A stretch of 64,000 nucleotides of DNA from an uncultured Halieaceae bacterium (GTDB lineage: Bacteria; Pseudomonadota; Gammaproteobacteria; Pseudomonadales; Halieaceae). Of the stretch, positions 30,229 through 38,771 are shown piece by piece. The position numbers were made by a program, and so were the translations under genes. The DNA is taken from NCBI GenBank assembly GCA_913057135.1, contig CAJXNM010000003.1, positions 1 through 64,000 on the forward strand, given 5' to 3'. Numbering within the stretch: position 1 is the first letter of the stretch; every line of letters begins with the position of its first letter. The notes under the pieces are model-generated. The model searched no databases. It was not told where the DNA came from and was given only the letters and a program-made list of their open reading frames with translations.

Positions 30229-30259
30229 AAAAAAGGCGAAGCAATAGAAGGGTTTCGCC
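30229..30259 (-). terminator. Intrinsic terminator downstream of rnpB
   Basis: On the minus strand a 6-base stem GGCGAA/TTCGCC with a 13-base loop is followed directly by TTTTTT. It lies about 75 bases after the predicted 3' end of rnpB and upstream of the mraZ promoter, so it should insulate the two. The loop is longer than usual. Apart from this terminator and the mraZ control elements, I see nothing in the 30000-30330 stretch. Confidence 0.65.
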
Positions 30260-30334
30260 AGTTAGCGCGTTTATTTATGCCTATTAATTATATTGTGCGA
30301 CAAAATGATCGAAGACCATTGTGGGGTGATAAAA

Positions 30335-30683
30335 GCGAGCCGATCGGTAAGCCGGGTTCTGTCGAGGACGATCATTCATCTGCGACGGACGTCACCGTCC
30401 GCCTGTAGCGACCTACCCGGATCCGCCGGAGGTCACGGCACTTGGATCCCTATTTGGTCTTGCTCCGAGTGGGGTTTACCATCGCCACGCCTGTTACCAG
30501 ACGCGCGGTGCGCTCTTACCGCACCTTTTCACCCTTACCGGCAAGCAATGGCTGGCCGGCGGTTTCCTTTCTGCTGCACTTTCCGTGGGCTCACGCCCCC
30601 CAGGCGTTACCTGGCACTCTGACCTCAGGAGCCCGGACTTTCCTCCACCAATCACGTTGGCAGCGATCGTCTGATCAGCTCGA
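30335..30683 (-). ncRNA. rnpB: RNase P RNA (type A)
   Basis: This is the catalytic RNA of ribonuclease P, which removes 5' leaders from tRNA precursors. Conserved blocks appear in order: GAGGAAAGTCCGGGCTCC, GCCAGGTAACGCCTGG, AGAAAGGAAACCGCC, GGTAAGGGTGAAAAGGTGC, GAGCAAGACCAAATAGG, GGTAGGTCGCTACAGGCGG and the 3' AACCCGGCTTAC. The ends are set by the P1 helix: CGAGCTGATC at 30682-30673 pairs over 10 positions with GATCGGCTCG at 30345-30336. The exact termini may shift by a few bases. It lies 30 bases after the rsmI stop, on the same strand. Confidence 0.97.
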
Positions 30684-30713
30684 GGCCGACTCTACGGGTG
30701 AACACAGCAGAGC

Positions 30714-31568
30714 TCAAGCGTTATCGTCCTTTGAACGCTCCGCAATCAATAGCTCATACAGCTCGCGTGTTTTTAGACCAGAAAATTCTGCGACAAGGGC
30801 TGCGGCCCGTCGCGGTGGCAACTCTTCGCCCAAGCGCAATAACAGAGTCCGTGTGGCGTCATCGATTGACGATTGGCTGCTGTCGCTCGGCCCAATAAGC
30901 AGCACAATTTCCCCTCGCTGTTGGTTGCTATCAGCCTCGACCCAGCACAGCATGTCCTCCAGTGATGCTCTGTGGAGAGTCTCAAAGGCCTTGGTCAACT
31001 CCCGTGCTAACACAGCTTCTCGGTCGCCTCCCAAAACCTTAACCGCATCTGCGAGGGCATCGACAATACGATGGGGCGCCTCGTAATAAATAAGCGTTCC
31101 TCTGAAATTGGCTGCTGCTTGAAGTTTTTGACACCGAGAGCCGCTTTTGGCCGGTAAAAATCCCTCGAATAGAAAACGATCTGTTGGCAAACCCGACGCG
31201 CTCAACGCAGCAATAGCAGCACAGGGCCCCGGTAACGGTATGACGGGCAGGTCGAGGGCCTGTACCGCCCGCACAAGCCGGTAGCCTGGATCTGATACCA
31301 GTGGCGTTCCGGCATCGCTAATAAGAGCAATCGCCTCTCCCCCATCAATTCGCGCCGCGATGGCGCTTGATGCGGCTTCAGCCACATGATCGTGGTAAGC
31401 CAATAAAGGTCGATCGATACCATAATGTCGAAGCAACCGCAGGCTTTGTCGTGAATCCTCCGCGGCAATGGCATCAACCGTGCTCAATACCTCGATAGCA
31501 CGCATCGTGATATCCGAGAGATTACCGATAGGCGTCGGTACTATGTACAAACCACGTTCCAATTGCAT
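30714..31568 (-). CDS. rsmI: 16S rRNA (cytidine-1402-2'-O)-methyltransferase RsmI
   Basis: RsmI (YraL) is a SAM-dependent tetrapyrrole-methylase-fold enzyme that 2'-O-methylates C1402 of 16S rRNA, the same base that RsmH methylates at N4. The roughly 284-residue protein begins LYIVPTPIGNLSDIT and has the LISDAGTPLVSDPG motif and the FEGFLPAKSG segment. The ATG at 31568 follows a GTG codon that is an alternative start; GAGAGG lies just upstream. It is divergent from lpoA, with only about 20 bases between starts, the usual rsmI/lpoA arrangement. Confidence 0.96.
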   Translation of the reverse strand: MQLERGLYIVPTPIGNLSDITMRAIEVLSTVDAIAAEDSRQSLRLLRHYGIDRPLLAYHDHVAEAASSAIAARIDGGEAIALISDAGTPLVSDPGYRLVRAVQALDLPVIPLPGPCAAIAALSASGLPTDRFLFEGFLPAKSGSRCQKLQAAANFRGTLIYYEAPHRIVDALADAVKVLGGDREAVLARELTKAFETLHRASLEDMLCWVEADSNQQRGEIVLLIGPSDSSQSSIDDATRTLLLRLGEELPPRRAAALVAEFSGLKTRELYELLIAERSKDDNA

Positions 31569-31591
31569 CACTCCTCTCTATACTCAGACCT

Positions 31592-33367
31592 ATGACTGCC
31601 GACACCTATCCAACGTATTTCGCCAGACCTCAGCGGGTCTCGGCAGTGGCCTTGGGCTGCATGATGCTCTTGTTAATGGCCGGATGCACCTCAACCCAAG
31701 CGCCAACCCGGGAAGTTAATGGTGTTGCCCGTCCAGTGACCACATCCGTCGCTGACAGCACACCTGCTGTACCCTCTCCCCCTATGGATACAGCCCTGAT
31801 CGAGCGACTGCGTCAGATTGCCTACACCGAGGGTACCTTGGTAGCTCGAGCGCAACTGCAAACAGAGCAAGAGCTGGGCATTGATCATGATGCGCTCTTG
31901 TTGATCAACGCAACCGTCGACTGGCTTGAGGGCAATACACCCCGCGCCAAAGCACTACTCTCTCAGGTGGTTACCAACAGCAACGGCTTGGCTCGGGACC
32001 TAGCGCAGCAGCAACAGCAACACATTCTTGAACTCGAGAGACGTTGGCTTGAGGCGGCTGAAATTGCCTATCAACGAAGTCAAATGCACACGCCCGGACA
32101 AACGACAGATCTTATGGAGGCGCTGTGGTCGCTATTAATGCATGTCGAAGAGGGTCAACTACAGCGTGCCATTGGGGCGAGTAGCGACAGTGAATGGCGA
32201 CAATGGCTTAGCTTGAATGCAAGCTATCGGCAAGGGCGTCAGGCTGTCATAACTTGGTTGCAGCAAAACCCCAATCACCCGGGCGCACAAGAATCGCCCG
32301 GTGCACTGTCAACATGGCTGCAAACCACCCCACCGAGCCTCGTGGCGGTGGTGCTACCTCTCAGCGGTCCTCTGAAAAGCGCGGGCAATGCGGTACTGGG
32401 TGGCATAATTGCAGAGCTATATCAACGTTATCCCCTAGCCGACACCCGACCCAGCCTCAGCACCATTGACAGCAACCGATTCGACAACATTGCAGACGCC
32501 TACCGAGAAGCGGAAAATCAAGGTGCCGCAGTAATTCTGGGCCCACTCACCAAATCGAACGTACAGCGCTTAGGCACGATAACACCGAAGTCGGTACCGG
32601 TCATTGCGCTCAATCGTCCAGAGGTTTTACTCCCAACTGAAGTAACTTCCTGGTCGGCCCTTAGCCTAGCTCCAGAAGATGAGGCCAGACAACTTGCGCG
32701 AATAGCCTTCGGGGAGGGCCTGCGCCGGGCAGTGTTGATCACACCCAACTCCGACTGGGGTCGACGTATGACAGGCGCCTTAAAAGAAACATGGCACAGT
32801 TTGGGCGGACAGGTAACAACCGAACTGGCTGTAGACGACGATGAGCCCTTGTCAGTGCAAATCAGCCAAGTCGTTGGCAGCGCACAAGCAGAGGCGCGGG
32901 TAAAGGCTTTCGAAGATGCCTTTACCAGCCCCATCGAAGCGCGGCCGCGAAGGCGCGAAGATTACGATGTCATTTTCTTGTTGACGCCAAGTCCTGCCGA
33001 GGCTCGAGCCATCCGCCCGCTGTTGGTTTTCCACTACAGCGGTGAGGTACCGGTCTACGCCCCCTCGACTATCTATGCGGGTGATAACCCGGTGCAAAAC
33101 CGTGACCTAAACAGTGTTCAGTTCCTAGAAATTCCAGCTATGTTGCGCGCGGTGGATGATCTCCGATTTAGACGCCTCAATGCCCTCGGTGCCGATGCCG
33201 TCCGAATGCTAGAACATCACCAGCAGGCCCTCGAAACACGTGCACCGCTATTTGCCGGCGACACAGGACTACTTCAGCGAGCAGGTAATGGAGATATCCT
33301 ACGTGAGCTTGATCTGGTTGTTTTTGCTGACGACAATGTGCGGCGCGTCAATCTACCCTCTAGGTAA
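31592..33367 (+). CDS. lpoA: Penicillin-binding protein activator LpoA (outer membrane lipoprotein)
   Basis: LpoA is an outer membrane lipoprotein that reaches through the wall to stimulate PBP1A. The 591-residue protein has a signal peptide with lipobox LMAGC (cysteine at about residue 31), a helical TPR-like N-terminal domain (about 60-240) and a C-terminal domain with the periplasmic-binding-protein fold (about 250-575; for example VAVVLPLSGPLKSAGNAVLGG). The order lpoA-yraN-diaA-dolP matches E. coli. A partner PBP1A gene is not in the window. Confidence 0.93.
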   Translation: MTADTYPTYFARPQRVSAVALGCMMLLLMAGCTSTQAPTREVNGVARPVTTSVADSTPAVPSPPMDTALIERLRQIAYTEGTLVARAQLQTEQELGIDHDALLLINATVDWLEGNTPRAKALLSQVVTNSNGLARDLAQQQQQHILELERRWLEAAEIAYQRSQMHTPGQTTDLMEALWSLLMHVEEGQLQRAIGASSDSEWRQWLSLNASYRQGRQAVITWLQQNPNHPGAQESPGALSTWLQTTPPSLVAVVLPLSGPLKSAGNAVLGGIIAELYQRYPLADTRPSLSTIDSNRFDNIADAYREAENQGAAVILGPLTKSNVQRLGTITPKSVPVIALNRPEVLLPTEVTSWSALSLAPEDEARQLARIAFGEGLRRAVLITPNSDWGRRMTGALKETWHSLGGQVTTELAVDDDEPLSVQISQVVGSAQAEARVKAFEDAFTSPIEARPRRREDYDVIFLLTPSPAEARAIRPLLVFHYSGEVPVYAPSTIYAGDNPVQNRDLNSVQFLEIPAMLRAVDDLRFRRLNALGADAVRMLEHHQQALETRAPLFAGDTGLLQRAGNGDILRELDLVVFADDNVRRVNLPSR

Positions 33368-33387
33368 GCGCTTTCGGATGGGTAGCC

Positions 33388-33762
33388 ATGTCACGACAAC
33401 AAGGGCATCTTGCGGAGCAGCAGGCCCTGAGCTATCTGCAGCTTCAGGGTCTCAGACTCGTCGCTCAAAACTTTCAGGCCCGCTGCGGGGAGATTGATCT
33501 CATTATGTGCGACGGTAAAACGTTGGTATTCATTGAAGTGCGACAAAGAACCCACAACCGCTATGCTCGCGCGATTCACTCAATCGATAAATCAAAACAG
33601 CGCCGTATAAGCAATACAGCGGCGCTTTTCCTACAAAGCCACCCTGCTTTCCAACAACATGCCTGCCGCTTCGATGTCATCACCTTTGACGGCCGCATAA
33701 AAAGTGACACGCAACCCCGTTGGATCCGAGCAGCTTTCAGCTGCCGTCAAACAATCAGGTGA
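33388..33762 (+). CDS. yraN: YraN family (UPF0102) nuclease-like protein
   Basis: This 124-residue protein has a restriction-endonuclease-like fold. It carries the family motifs GEIDLIM and FIEVRQR, in which Glu/Asp residues would bind metal, and CRFDVITFDG near the C-terminus. The precise biological role of YraN is not established; a role linked to DNA processing or recombination has been suggested from its fold and neighbours. The length is normal. It starts 21 bases after lpoA. Confidence 0.88.
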   Translation: MSRQQGHLAEQQALSYLQLQGLRLVAQNFQARCGEIDLIMCDGKTLVFIEVRQRTHNRYARAIHSIDKSKQRRISNTAALFLQSHPAFQQHACRFDVITFDGRIKSDTQPRWIRAAFSCRQTIR

Positions 33763-33771
33763 TGCGCTAGG

Positions 33772-34329
33772 ATGGATTACTACGACAACGTTGCAACACA
33801 CTTTCAACACCATATCGAGCACCTAAGTTTATCCGTTGATGCCATAGCGGATATTTTGGGCAGTGGCGCTGAGCTTATTCACCAAGCACTGCTAGCCGAT
33901 AAAAAAGTGTTCTGCTGTGGTATTGGTCTTGATGCCAGTACCGCTGTTCTTTTTTCTGAACTGATGACCAGAGGCCTCGGCAGGGAACGACCAGCCCTGC
34001 CTGCGGTCGAATTAGCCAGCAGATTTGGCGTATTACCTGAGAGCGCGCAGCTCTGGATGTCGGGTCAAATACAGGCTCAAGGGCAGCCAGGCGATGTTGC
34101 ATTGATCTTCGCGGGGAGCCTTGAACATCACCATGTATCGGCATTGGCAGCCACTATTAACAAACGTCGCATGCAGCCTATTTGGGTAGGGACGCAGGGT
34201 CCTGGCGTGAGCTTAACGTTTCTCGGCACCTCACCAGCGTGCAATTTAGCCCTATGCCATGCAAGCGTCATCTGCCTTGCTGAACTCATCGACATTATGA
34301 CTTTTGGCCCTATGGAGGACATGCTGTGA
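33772..34329 (+). CDS. DiaA-position SIS-domain protein with altered ligand loops
   Basis: This 185-residue protein lies where diaA sits in other gammaproteobacteria, between yraN and dolP. DiaA forms tetramers and assists DnaA assembly at oriC. The overall DiaA/GmhA pattern is visible: N-terminal helices, KVFCCGIG, the ERPALPAVEL segment and a C-terminal helix ending in CLAELIDI. But the usual GNGxSAANAQHF loop reads GIGLDASTAVLF, the ISxxGNS loop reads IFAGSLEHH, and the late SxxxxRIQE region is absent. Isomerase activity is therefore unlikely, and it is probably a structural adaptor. Whether it still binds DnaA is unknown. The stop overlaps dolP as GTGA. Confidence 0.75.
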   Translation: MDYYDNVATHFQHHIEHLSLSVDAIADILGSGAELIHQALLADKKVFCCGIGLDASTAVLFSELMTRGLGRERPALPAVELASRFGVLPESAQLWMSGQIQAQGQPGDVALIFAGSLEHHHVSALAATINKRRMQPIWVGTQGPGVSLTFLGTSPACNLALCHASVICLAELIDIMTFGPMEDML

Positions 34330-34907
34330 ATGTCATACATAAACTGCGCTTGGCAATGGGCGCACTCCTAATGACACTGGGGCTAGCCGGCTGCGGTTCG
34401 CTGTTGGTTGCCGTGGGCTCGGATCCCATTAACGAAGATCCCGGCGAGCGTACTCTTGCACAACAGGTGCTAGATGAGAGCATTGAAACGAAAGCGGTAG
34501 TCAATATCAAAGCGGCCGACGATCGCTTCCGCAAATCCAAACTACTCATCGTGTCCTACAACGGCTATGTACTGTTAACCGGCGAGGTGCCCGATCAAAC
34601 CCTAAAAGATCAAGCTGCCGACGTGGTTCGAGACATCAATGGCGTTAGACGGATCTATAACGAGCTAAACGTCGGACCAAACTCAGACAGCAACGCCGAC
34701 GCCAACGATGTTTGGCTCACCACCAAGGTCAAGACGGCACTGCTTACGACATCGAACACCCCCGGTATGCGTGTGAAGGTCGTGACCGAAAACGGCGTTG
34801 TCTATCTAATGGGATTATTAACCCCTGAGGAAGCCGACCGCGTCAGTGACACTGCGGCGGATATCATCGGCGTACAGCGGGTCGTCCGGCTATTCGAAAT
34901 TATTTAA
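34326..34907 (+). CDS. dolP: BON-domain outer membrane lipoprotein DolP (YraP)
   Basis: DolP is a lipoprotein with two BON domains that binds anionic phospholipid and supports outer membrane integrity and septal wall hydrolysis in E. coli. The 193-residue protein has a signal peptide with lipobox LAGC (cysteine about residue 23), a first BON domain (about 45-115, with LLTGEVPDQ) and a second (about 120-190, with VYLMGLLTPEEAD). The start is GTG at 34326, overlapping the previous stop. Its last 8 bases overlap the convergent sspB. Confidence 0.92.
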   Translation: MNVIHKLRLAMGALLMTLGLAGCGSLLVAVGSDPINEDPGERTLAQQVLDESIETKAVVNIKAADDRFRKSKLLIVSYNGYVLLTGEVPDQTLKDQAADVVRDINGVRRIYNELNVGPNSDSNADANDVWLTTKVKTALLTTSNTPGMRVKVVTENGVVYLMGLLTPEEADRVSDTAADIIGVQRVVRLFEII

Positions 34908-35280
34908 CCACTTTTAGCGCGGGCCGAGTGCGCTCTGGCGGTGTCGGCTGCTCCGGGGGTGGCTCAGGCTCGGGATCGGACTCGAACACCATGCCTTGCC
35001 CGTTTTCTCGAGCATAGATACCGAGAATAGCCGCGACGGGCACGTAAACATCGACAGGCTGCCCCCCAAACCGACCGTTGAACGTAATGGTGTCATTGCC
35101 CATCTGCAAGCTGACCACGGCGGTTGGCGACACATTGAGTACAATTTGTCCGTCGCTCACGTACTGTTGTGGTACGATCACCCCCTCGCGATTAGCGTTC
35201 ACCAGCAAGTGCGGCGTGCAATCGTTGTCAACAATCCACTCGTAGATAGCCCGGATGATATAGGGACGACTGGGGGTCAT
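34900..35280 (-). CDS. sspB: ClpXP adaptor SspB
   Basis: SspB delivers ssrA-tagged proteins to ClpXP. The 126-residue protein has the globular substrate-binding domain (about residues 1-100, beginning RPYIIRAIYEWIVDN), a flexible Pro/Glu-rich linker, and a C-terminal ClpX-binding tail RPALKVVK that is nearly identical to the E. coli XB motif. It follows sspA by 6 bases and converges on dolP with an 8-base overlap. Confidence 0.95.
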   Translation of the reverse strand: MTPSRPYIIRAIYEWIVDNDCTPHLLVNANREGVIVPQQYVSDGQIVLNVSPTAVVSLQMGNDTITFNGRFGGQPVDVYVPVAAILGIYARENGQGMVFESDPEPEPPPEQPTPPERTRPALKVVK

Positions 35281-35286
35281 CGCATC

Positions 35287-35940
35287 CTAGATCCGCATCT
35301 CCCGCTCCGGCATGGAGAGGCTTTCCTGGAAGGCATCGCGACTGAACAGGGAATCCATATAATTCAGAAGCGGCTTAGACTGCTTGCTAGGGCGAATATC
35401 AATGCCCAGCACAGGGAGACGCCACAAAATCGGCGCCACACAGCAATCAACCAGCGTAAACTCATCGCTCATGAAAAAAGGCTTCTCATTGAAAATAGGG
35501 GCAATAGCCAGCAAACCGTCACGTAATTCAGCGGCAGACTTTTTCACCACATTTTCCGAGCGCGAGTTTTGAATGGCGTCGACAAGAGAACACCAATCTC
35601 GCTCAATTCTAAACATCAGCTGACGGCTCTCCGCACGCGCAACAGGATATACGGGTAGCAGCGGCGGGTGGGGAAAACGCTCATCAAGATACTCCATCAT
35701 GACTTTAGATTCGTAGAGCGATAAATCTCTATCTACCAATGTCGGCATGGAGTTGTAGGGATTGTAATCGGCGAGATCCGCTGGCGTATTGCCGCTGTCG
35801 GACTCTATTAAATCTACCGTCACCCCTTTTTCCGCCAGCACGATACGAACACGATGGCAGTAATGGCACGTGCTGTCAGAAAACAGCGTCATGGAAGAGC
35901 GTTTTGACACAACAGCTGAGTTGTCGTCCGAGATTTTCAT
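35287..35940 (-). CDS. sspA: Stringent starvation protein A (GST-fold RNAP-binding)
   Basis: SspA binds RNA polymerase-sigma70 and modulates transcription in stationary phase and acid stress. It has a glutathione-S-transferase fold without GST activity. The 217-residue protein has an N-terminal thioredoxin-like domain (TLFSDSTCHYCHRVRIVLAEKG, residues about 17-38, then NPYNSMPTLVD) and a helical C-terminal domain with the CCVAPILWRLP segment. The ATG at 35940 has GGAG 7 bases upstream and is kept. The first 16 residues are an extension relative to typical SspA, and M17 is an alternative. It lies after the bc1 genes as in Pseudomonas. Confidence 0.93.
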   Translation of the reverse strand: MKISDDNSAVVSKRSSMTLFSDSTCHYCHRVRIVLAEKGVTVDLIESDSGNTPADLADYNPYNSMPTLVDRDLSLYESKVMMEYLDERFPHPPLLPVYPVARAESRQLMFRIERDWCSLVDAIQNSRSENVVKKSAAELRDGLLAIAPIFNEKPFFMSDEFTLVDCCVAPILWRLPVLGIDIRPSKQSKPLLNYMDSLFSRDAFQESLSMPEREMRI

Positions 35941-35972
35941 TTATGTTCTCCGGGGGGCCCATAAGGGCAATA

Positions 35973-35997
35973 GGAAGCGCCTAAAGAAGGCACTTCC
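35973..35997 (-). other. Hairpin between the cytochrome bc1 gene and sspA
   Basis: A 9-base stem (one G-U pair) with a 7-base loop lies 11 bases after the cytochrome b/c1 stop and ends 33 bases before the sspA start. No T-run follows. It may protect the 3' end of the bc1 mRNA or partly terminate it. Confidence 0.45.
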
Positions 35998-36008
35998 GGC
36001 AGGACTCT

Positions 36009-38042
36009 TCAGTGAACGTCTTTCCAGTATTCACGGCTCAATAACCACGCAAACACAAAGAACACCGCCAAGAAGAGCATGACATAAACACCCATACGCT
36101 GGCGCTCAACCTTCATAGGTTCAGCGGTATAGGCCAAAAAGTTAACAAGATCGTAAATTGCGTCGTCGAATTGTTCCGGGGTCATAGAACCGGAGGTCTT
36201 GACCTCTAATCGGCCACAGGGTTGCTCCATCACCGACTGCCCCGACAAGGGATCAACGTGTTCATCGTGTCCGTATCCGGGACCCGCAGCACATTCAGGC
36301 ATGCCTTGGAGCTCCATCAGGACATGGGGCATACCCACCTGGGGAAATACCTTGTTGTTAACGCCGTATGGCCGAGTGCTGTCTTGATAGAAATTACGCA
36401 AATAGGTGTACAGCCAATCGGGATTGCGCGCTCGAGCCACGAGTGTCAAATCTGGGGGCGTGGCTCCAAACCAGGTCTTGGCGTTAGCCTTATCCATAGC
36501 GTTGTCCATCAGAGAGCCGATCTTAATGCCGGGATCAAACATTAAGTTGGCCTGATAGAGGTCCTCAGGAATGCCCAAATCACGCGCCACTCGGTTGTGT
36601 CGTGAGTACTGAAGGCTATGACAGCCCATGCAGTAACTATTGTATAGCGCCGCGCCGCGTTGGAGTGACGCCGTATTGGTAGGGTCCACTGTGATGTGGT
36701 CGCAAGGCATCGTTCCGCAATCGTAAGCCGACTCTGCACCCACCACCTTGAGCGGTATAAAGGTCAGGAGCGCCACAACACCCAATGTCGCAAGGCTCTT
36801 GAAGAAGCCCATACCCCCATCCATGGTCACCCGCTCTGGTACGGGTTTATTCTTATCCATCGTCGACCAAATAGGCATAGCGAGGAAGAATAAGAAGTAG
36901 AAAATAGAGCAAATCTGGGCCAATACGGTGCGCTCTGGTGTGGGTGACTTAACACCCAGCACACCCAAGATGATGAAGCTGGCGACAAACAACAGCAGCA
37001 TGACACGGTTGATGTTGCCTCGGTAACGCCAGGATTTGACCTCACATCGATCGAGCCAAGGCAAGGCAAAGGGGATAGCGACAGAAGCGGCGAAGAACAC
37101 AAAGCCCCAAAACTTATCAGGTACCGCACGCAACACAGAATAAAAAGGTGTGAAGTACCAAACCGGCGCGATGTGGTCAGGGGTCTTCAGAGCATTGGCC
37201 TGCTCAAAGTTTGCGTACTCTAAGAAATATCCCGACATCTCTGGCATAAAGAAAATAACGCCACAGAAGAAAAACAGAAATACAGCAATGCCCTGAACAT
37301 CATGCACCGAGTAATAGGGGTGGAACTTGATGCCGTCCAGGGGGATACCGTTTTCGTCCTTCTTCTTCTTGATCTCGACACCATCGGGATTGTTCGAGCC
37401 GACCTCGTGCAACGCCAGGATGTGCAGCACCACCAGAGCCAAGAGCACAATGGGCAATGCCACAACGTGTAGTGCAAAGAAGCGATTAAGGGTGATGCCC
37501 GAAATGAGGTAGTCGCCTCGGATCCAGGTGACGATGTCCTCACCGACAACGGGTATAGCACCGAACAGAGAGATAATAACCTGAGCGCCCCAGTAGGACA
37601 TTTGTCCCCATGGCAGCACATAACCAACAAACGCCTCTGCCATCAGCACCACGAAAATGAGCATCCCAAAGATCCAGATAAGTTCTCTGGGCTTCTTATA
37701 AGAGCCGTACAATAGTGCACGCATCATGTGCAGGTACACGACTACGAAGAAAAACGAAGCGCCTGTCGAATGCATATAGCGCAGTAACCATCCGTAATCG
37801 ACATCTCGCATGATGTACTCAACAGAAGCGAAGGCCTCTTCCGCCGATGGGGTGTAATTCATGGTTAGCCAAATACCGGTTAACAGTTGATTGACCAACA
37901 CCAGCAACGAAAACACGCCAAAGAAATACCACACATTGAAATTTTTGGGCGCGTAGTACTCGCCCATGTGCGTATTCCACGTTCGGGTTACGGGAAGACG
38001 CTCATCAACCCAGGCAACCAGTCCAGTCAAAGCTTTTTCCAT
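36009..38042 (-). CDS. Fused cytochrome b / cytochrome c1 of the bc1 complex
   Basis: One uninterrupted 677-residue reading frame encodes both haem subunits of ubiquinol:cytochrome c reductase. Residues 1-400 are cytochrome b: haem ligand pairs H91/H105 and H192/H207 on helices B and D, and eight or so membrane helices. The Qo motif reads PVWY (293-296) rather than PEWY. Residues 411-440 look like the signal peptide of cytochrome c1 (FFKSLATLGVVALL, then a likely cut near VVGA). Residues 440-677 are cytochrome c1: CMGCH at 471-475, GMPHVLMELQG with the likely Met ligand, and a C-terminal anchor. No stop or ribosome site separates the parts. Fused fbcH of Bradyrhizobium is cleaved after synthesis; the same is inferred here. 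Confidence 0.93.
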   Translation of the reverse strand: MEKALTGLVAWVDERLPVTRTWNTHMGEYYAPKNFNVWYFFGVFSLLVLVNQLLTGIWLTMNYTPSAEEAFASVEYIMRDVDYGWLLRYMHSTGASFFFVVVYLHMMRALLYGSYKKPRELIWIFGMLIFVVLMAEAFVGYVLPWGQMSYWGAQVIISLFGAIPVVGEDIVTWIRGDYLISGITLNRFFALHVVALPIVLLALVVLHILALHEVGSNNPDGVEIKKKKDENGIPLDGIKFHPYYSVHDVQGIAVFLFFFCGVIFFMPEMSGYFLEYANFEQANALKTPDHIAPVWYFTPFYSVLRAVPDKFWGFVFFAASVAIPFALPWLDRCEVKSWRYRGNINRVMLLLFVASFIILGVLGVKSPTPERTVLAQICSIFYFLFFLAMPIWSTMDKNKPVPERVTMDGGMGFFKSLATLGVVALLTFIPLKVVGAESAYDCGTMPCDHITVDPTNTASLQRGAALYNSYCMGCHSLQYSRHNRVARDLGIPEDLYQANLMFDPGIKIGSLMDNAMDKANAKTWFGATPPDLTLVARARNPDWLYTYLRNFYQDSTRPYGVNNKVFPQVGMPHVLMELQGMPECAAGPGYGHDEHVDPLSGQSVMEQPCGRLEVKTSGSMTPEQFDDAIYDLVNFLAYTAEPMKVERQRMGVYVMLFLAVFFVFAWLLSREYWKDVH

Positions 38043-38671
38043 TACGCTGCCTCCGCATCAACGCCGATAACGACGACGTTATCGCCTTCGAAACTGTAAG
38101 GTGGGACTACTAGGTTTGTAGAGGCCGGCACGCCCGAGAACACGCGGCCAGCAAGATCAAATTTAGAGCCATGGCAAGGACAGAAGAAACCACCCAACCA
38201 GCTGTCACCGCCCAAATCTGCAGCACCGACTTCCGGTCGGTACTTGGGTGCGCAACCCAAATGCGTACACAGCCCAACGACCACCAACAGATCTGGACGA
38301 ATCGAGCGGTCGTCGCCAGTAATGTAAGCCGGCTGCTTGGAAATGGCGGAATTCGGATCTTTGAGCTCGGGGTCGAGCTTGGGCAGATCAGCCACCATTT
38401 CCGCGGTGCGGTGCAGTAGATATACAGGCTTTCCACGCCACTCAACGACCACCATTTGGCCGGGCTCGAGCTTGCTGACGTCAGCCTTAACCGGAGCACC
38501 AGCAGCCTTCGCCTTTTCCGATGGATTCCATGAACCGAGGAAGGGGGTAGCGACACCTACAACACCAGCAGCCGCGACCGCCGACGTAGCTGCCGTCAAA
38601 AAGCGGCGTCGATTTTGATTTGACGCGCGCTCATCTGGCTGCACATCGGGTGAATTGTTGCTTTCGCTCAT
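38042..38671 (-). CDS. petA: Ubiquinol-cytochrome c reductase Rieske iron-sulfur subunit
   Basis: PetA is the Rieske protein that passes electrons from ubiquinol to cytochrome c1. The roughly 209-residue protein has a Tat-type signal (NRRRFLTAATS) whose hydrophobic part stays as the membrane anchor. The cluster-binding boxes are CTHLGC and CPCHGS. The ATG at 38671 has GGAG 9 bases upstream; an earlier ATG at 38680 sits too close to that site. The stop overlaps the cytochrome b start by one base (TAATG). Confidence 0.96.
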   Translation of the reverse strand: MSESNNSPDVQPDERASNQNRRRFLTAATSAVAAAGVVGVATPFLGSWNPSEKAKAAGAPVKADVSKLEPGQMVVVEWRGKPVYLLHRTAEMVADLPKLDPELKDPNSAISKQPAYITGDDRSIRPDLLVVVGLCTHLGCAPKYRPEVGAADLGGDSWLGGFFCPCHGSKFDLAGRVFSGVPASTNLVVPPYSFEGDNVVVIGVDAEAA

Positions 38672-38771
38672 CAAAGTCATCTCCGGATGAGTGGGAACCG
38701 AGTCTGCCCTGAGGCTCGACAGAGGTTAGCGGCATCCAGGGCCGCGAGGCGCTGAGGTTTTGGGCGCCTGA

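Noticed and set aside
30301-30345. Possible tRNA or small RNA beside rnpB
   Set aside because: The paired segment is the 3' strand of the RNase P P1 helix, and no tRNA-like cloverleaf was found.
30442-31086. 214-codon + frame crossing rnpB and rsmI
   Set aside because: It runs antisense through the RNase P RNA and the rsmI gene, so it cannot be a conserved coding region.
36009-36824. A separate petC gene starting at ATG 36824
   Set aside because: The frame is continuous with cytochrome b, and no ribosome site precedes this ATG, so a fused gene is the simpler reading; internal initiation is not fully excluded.
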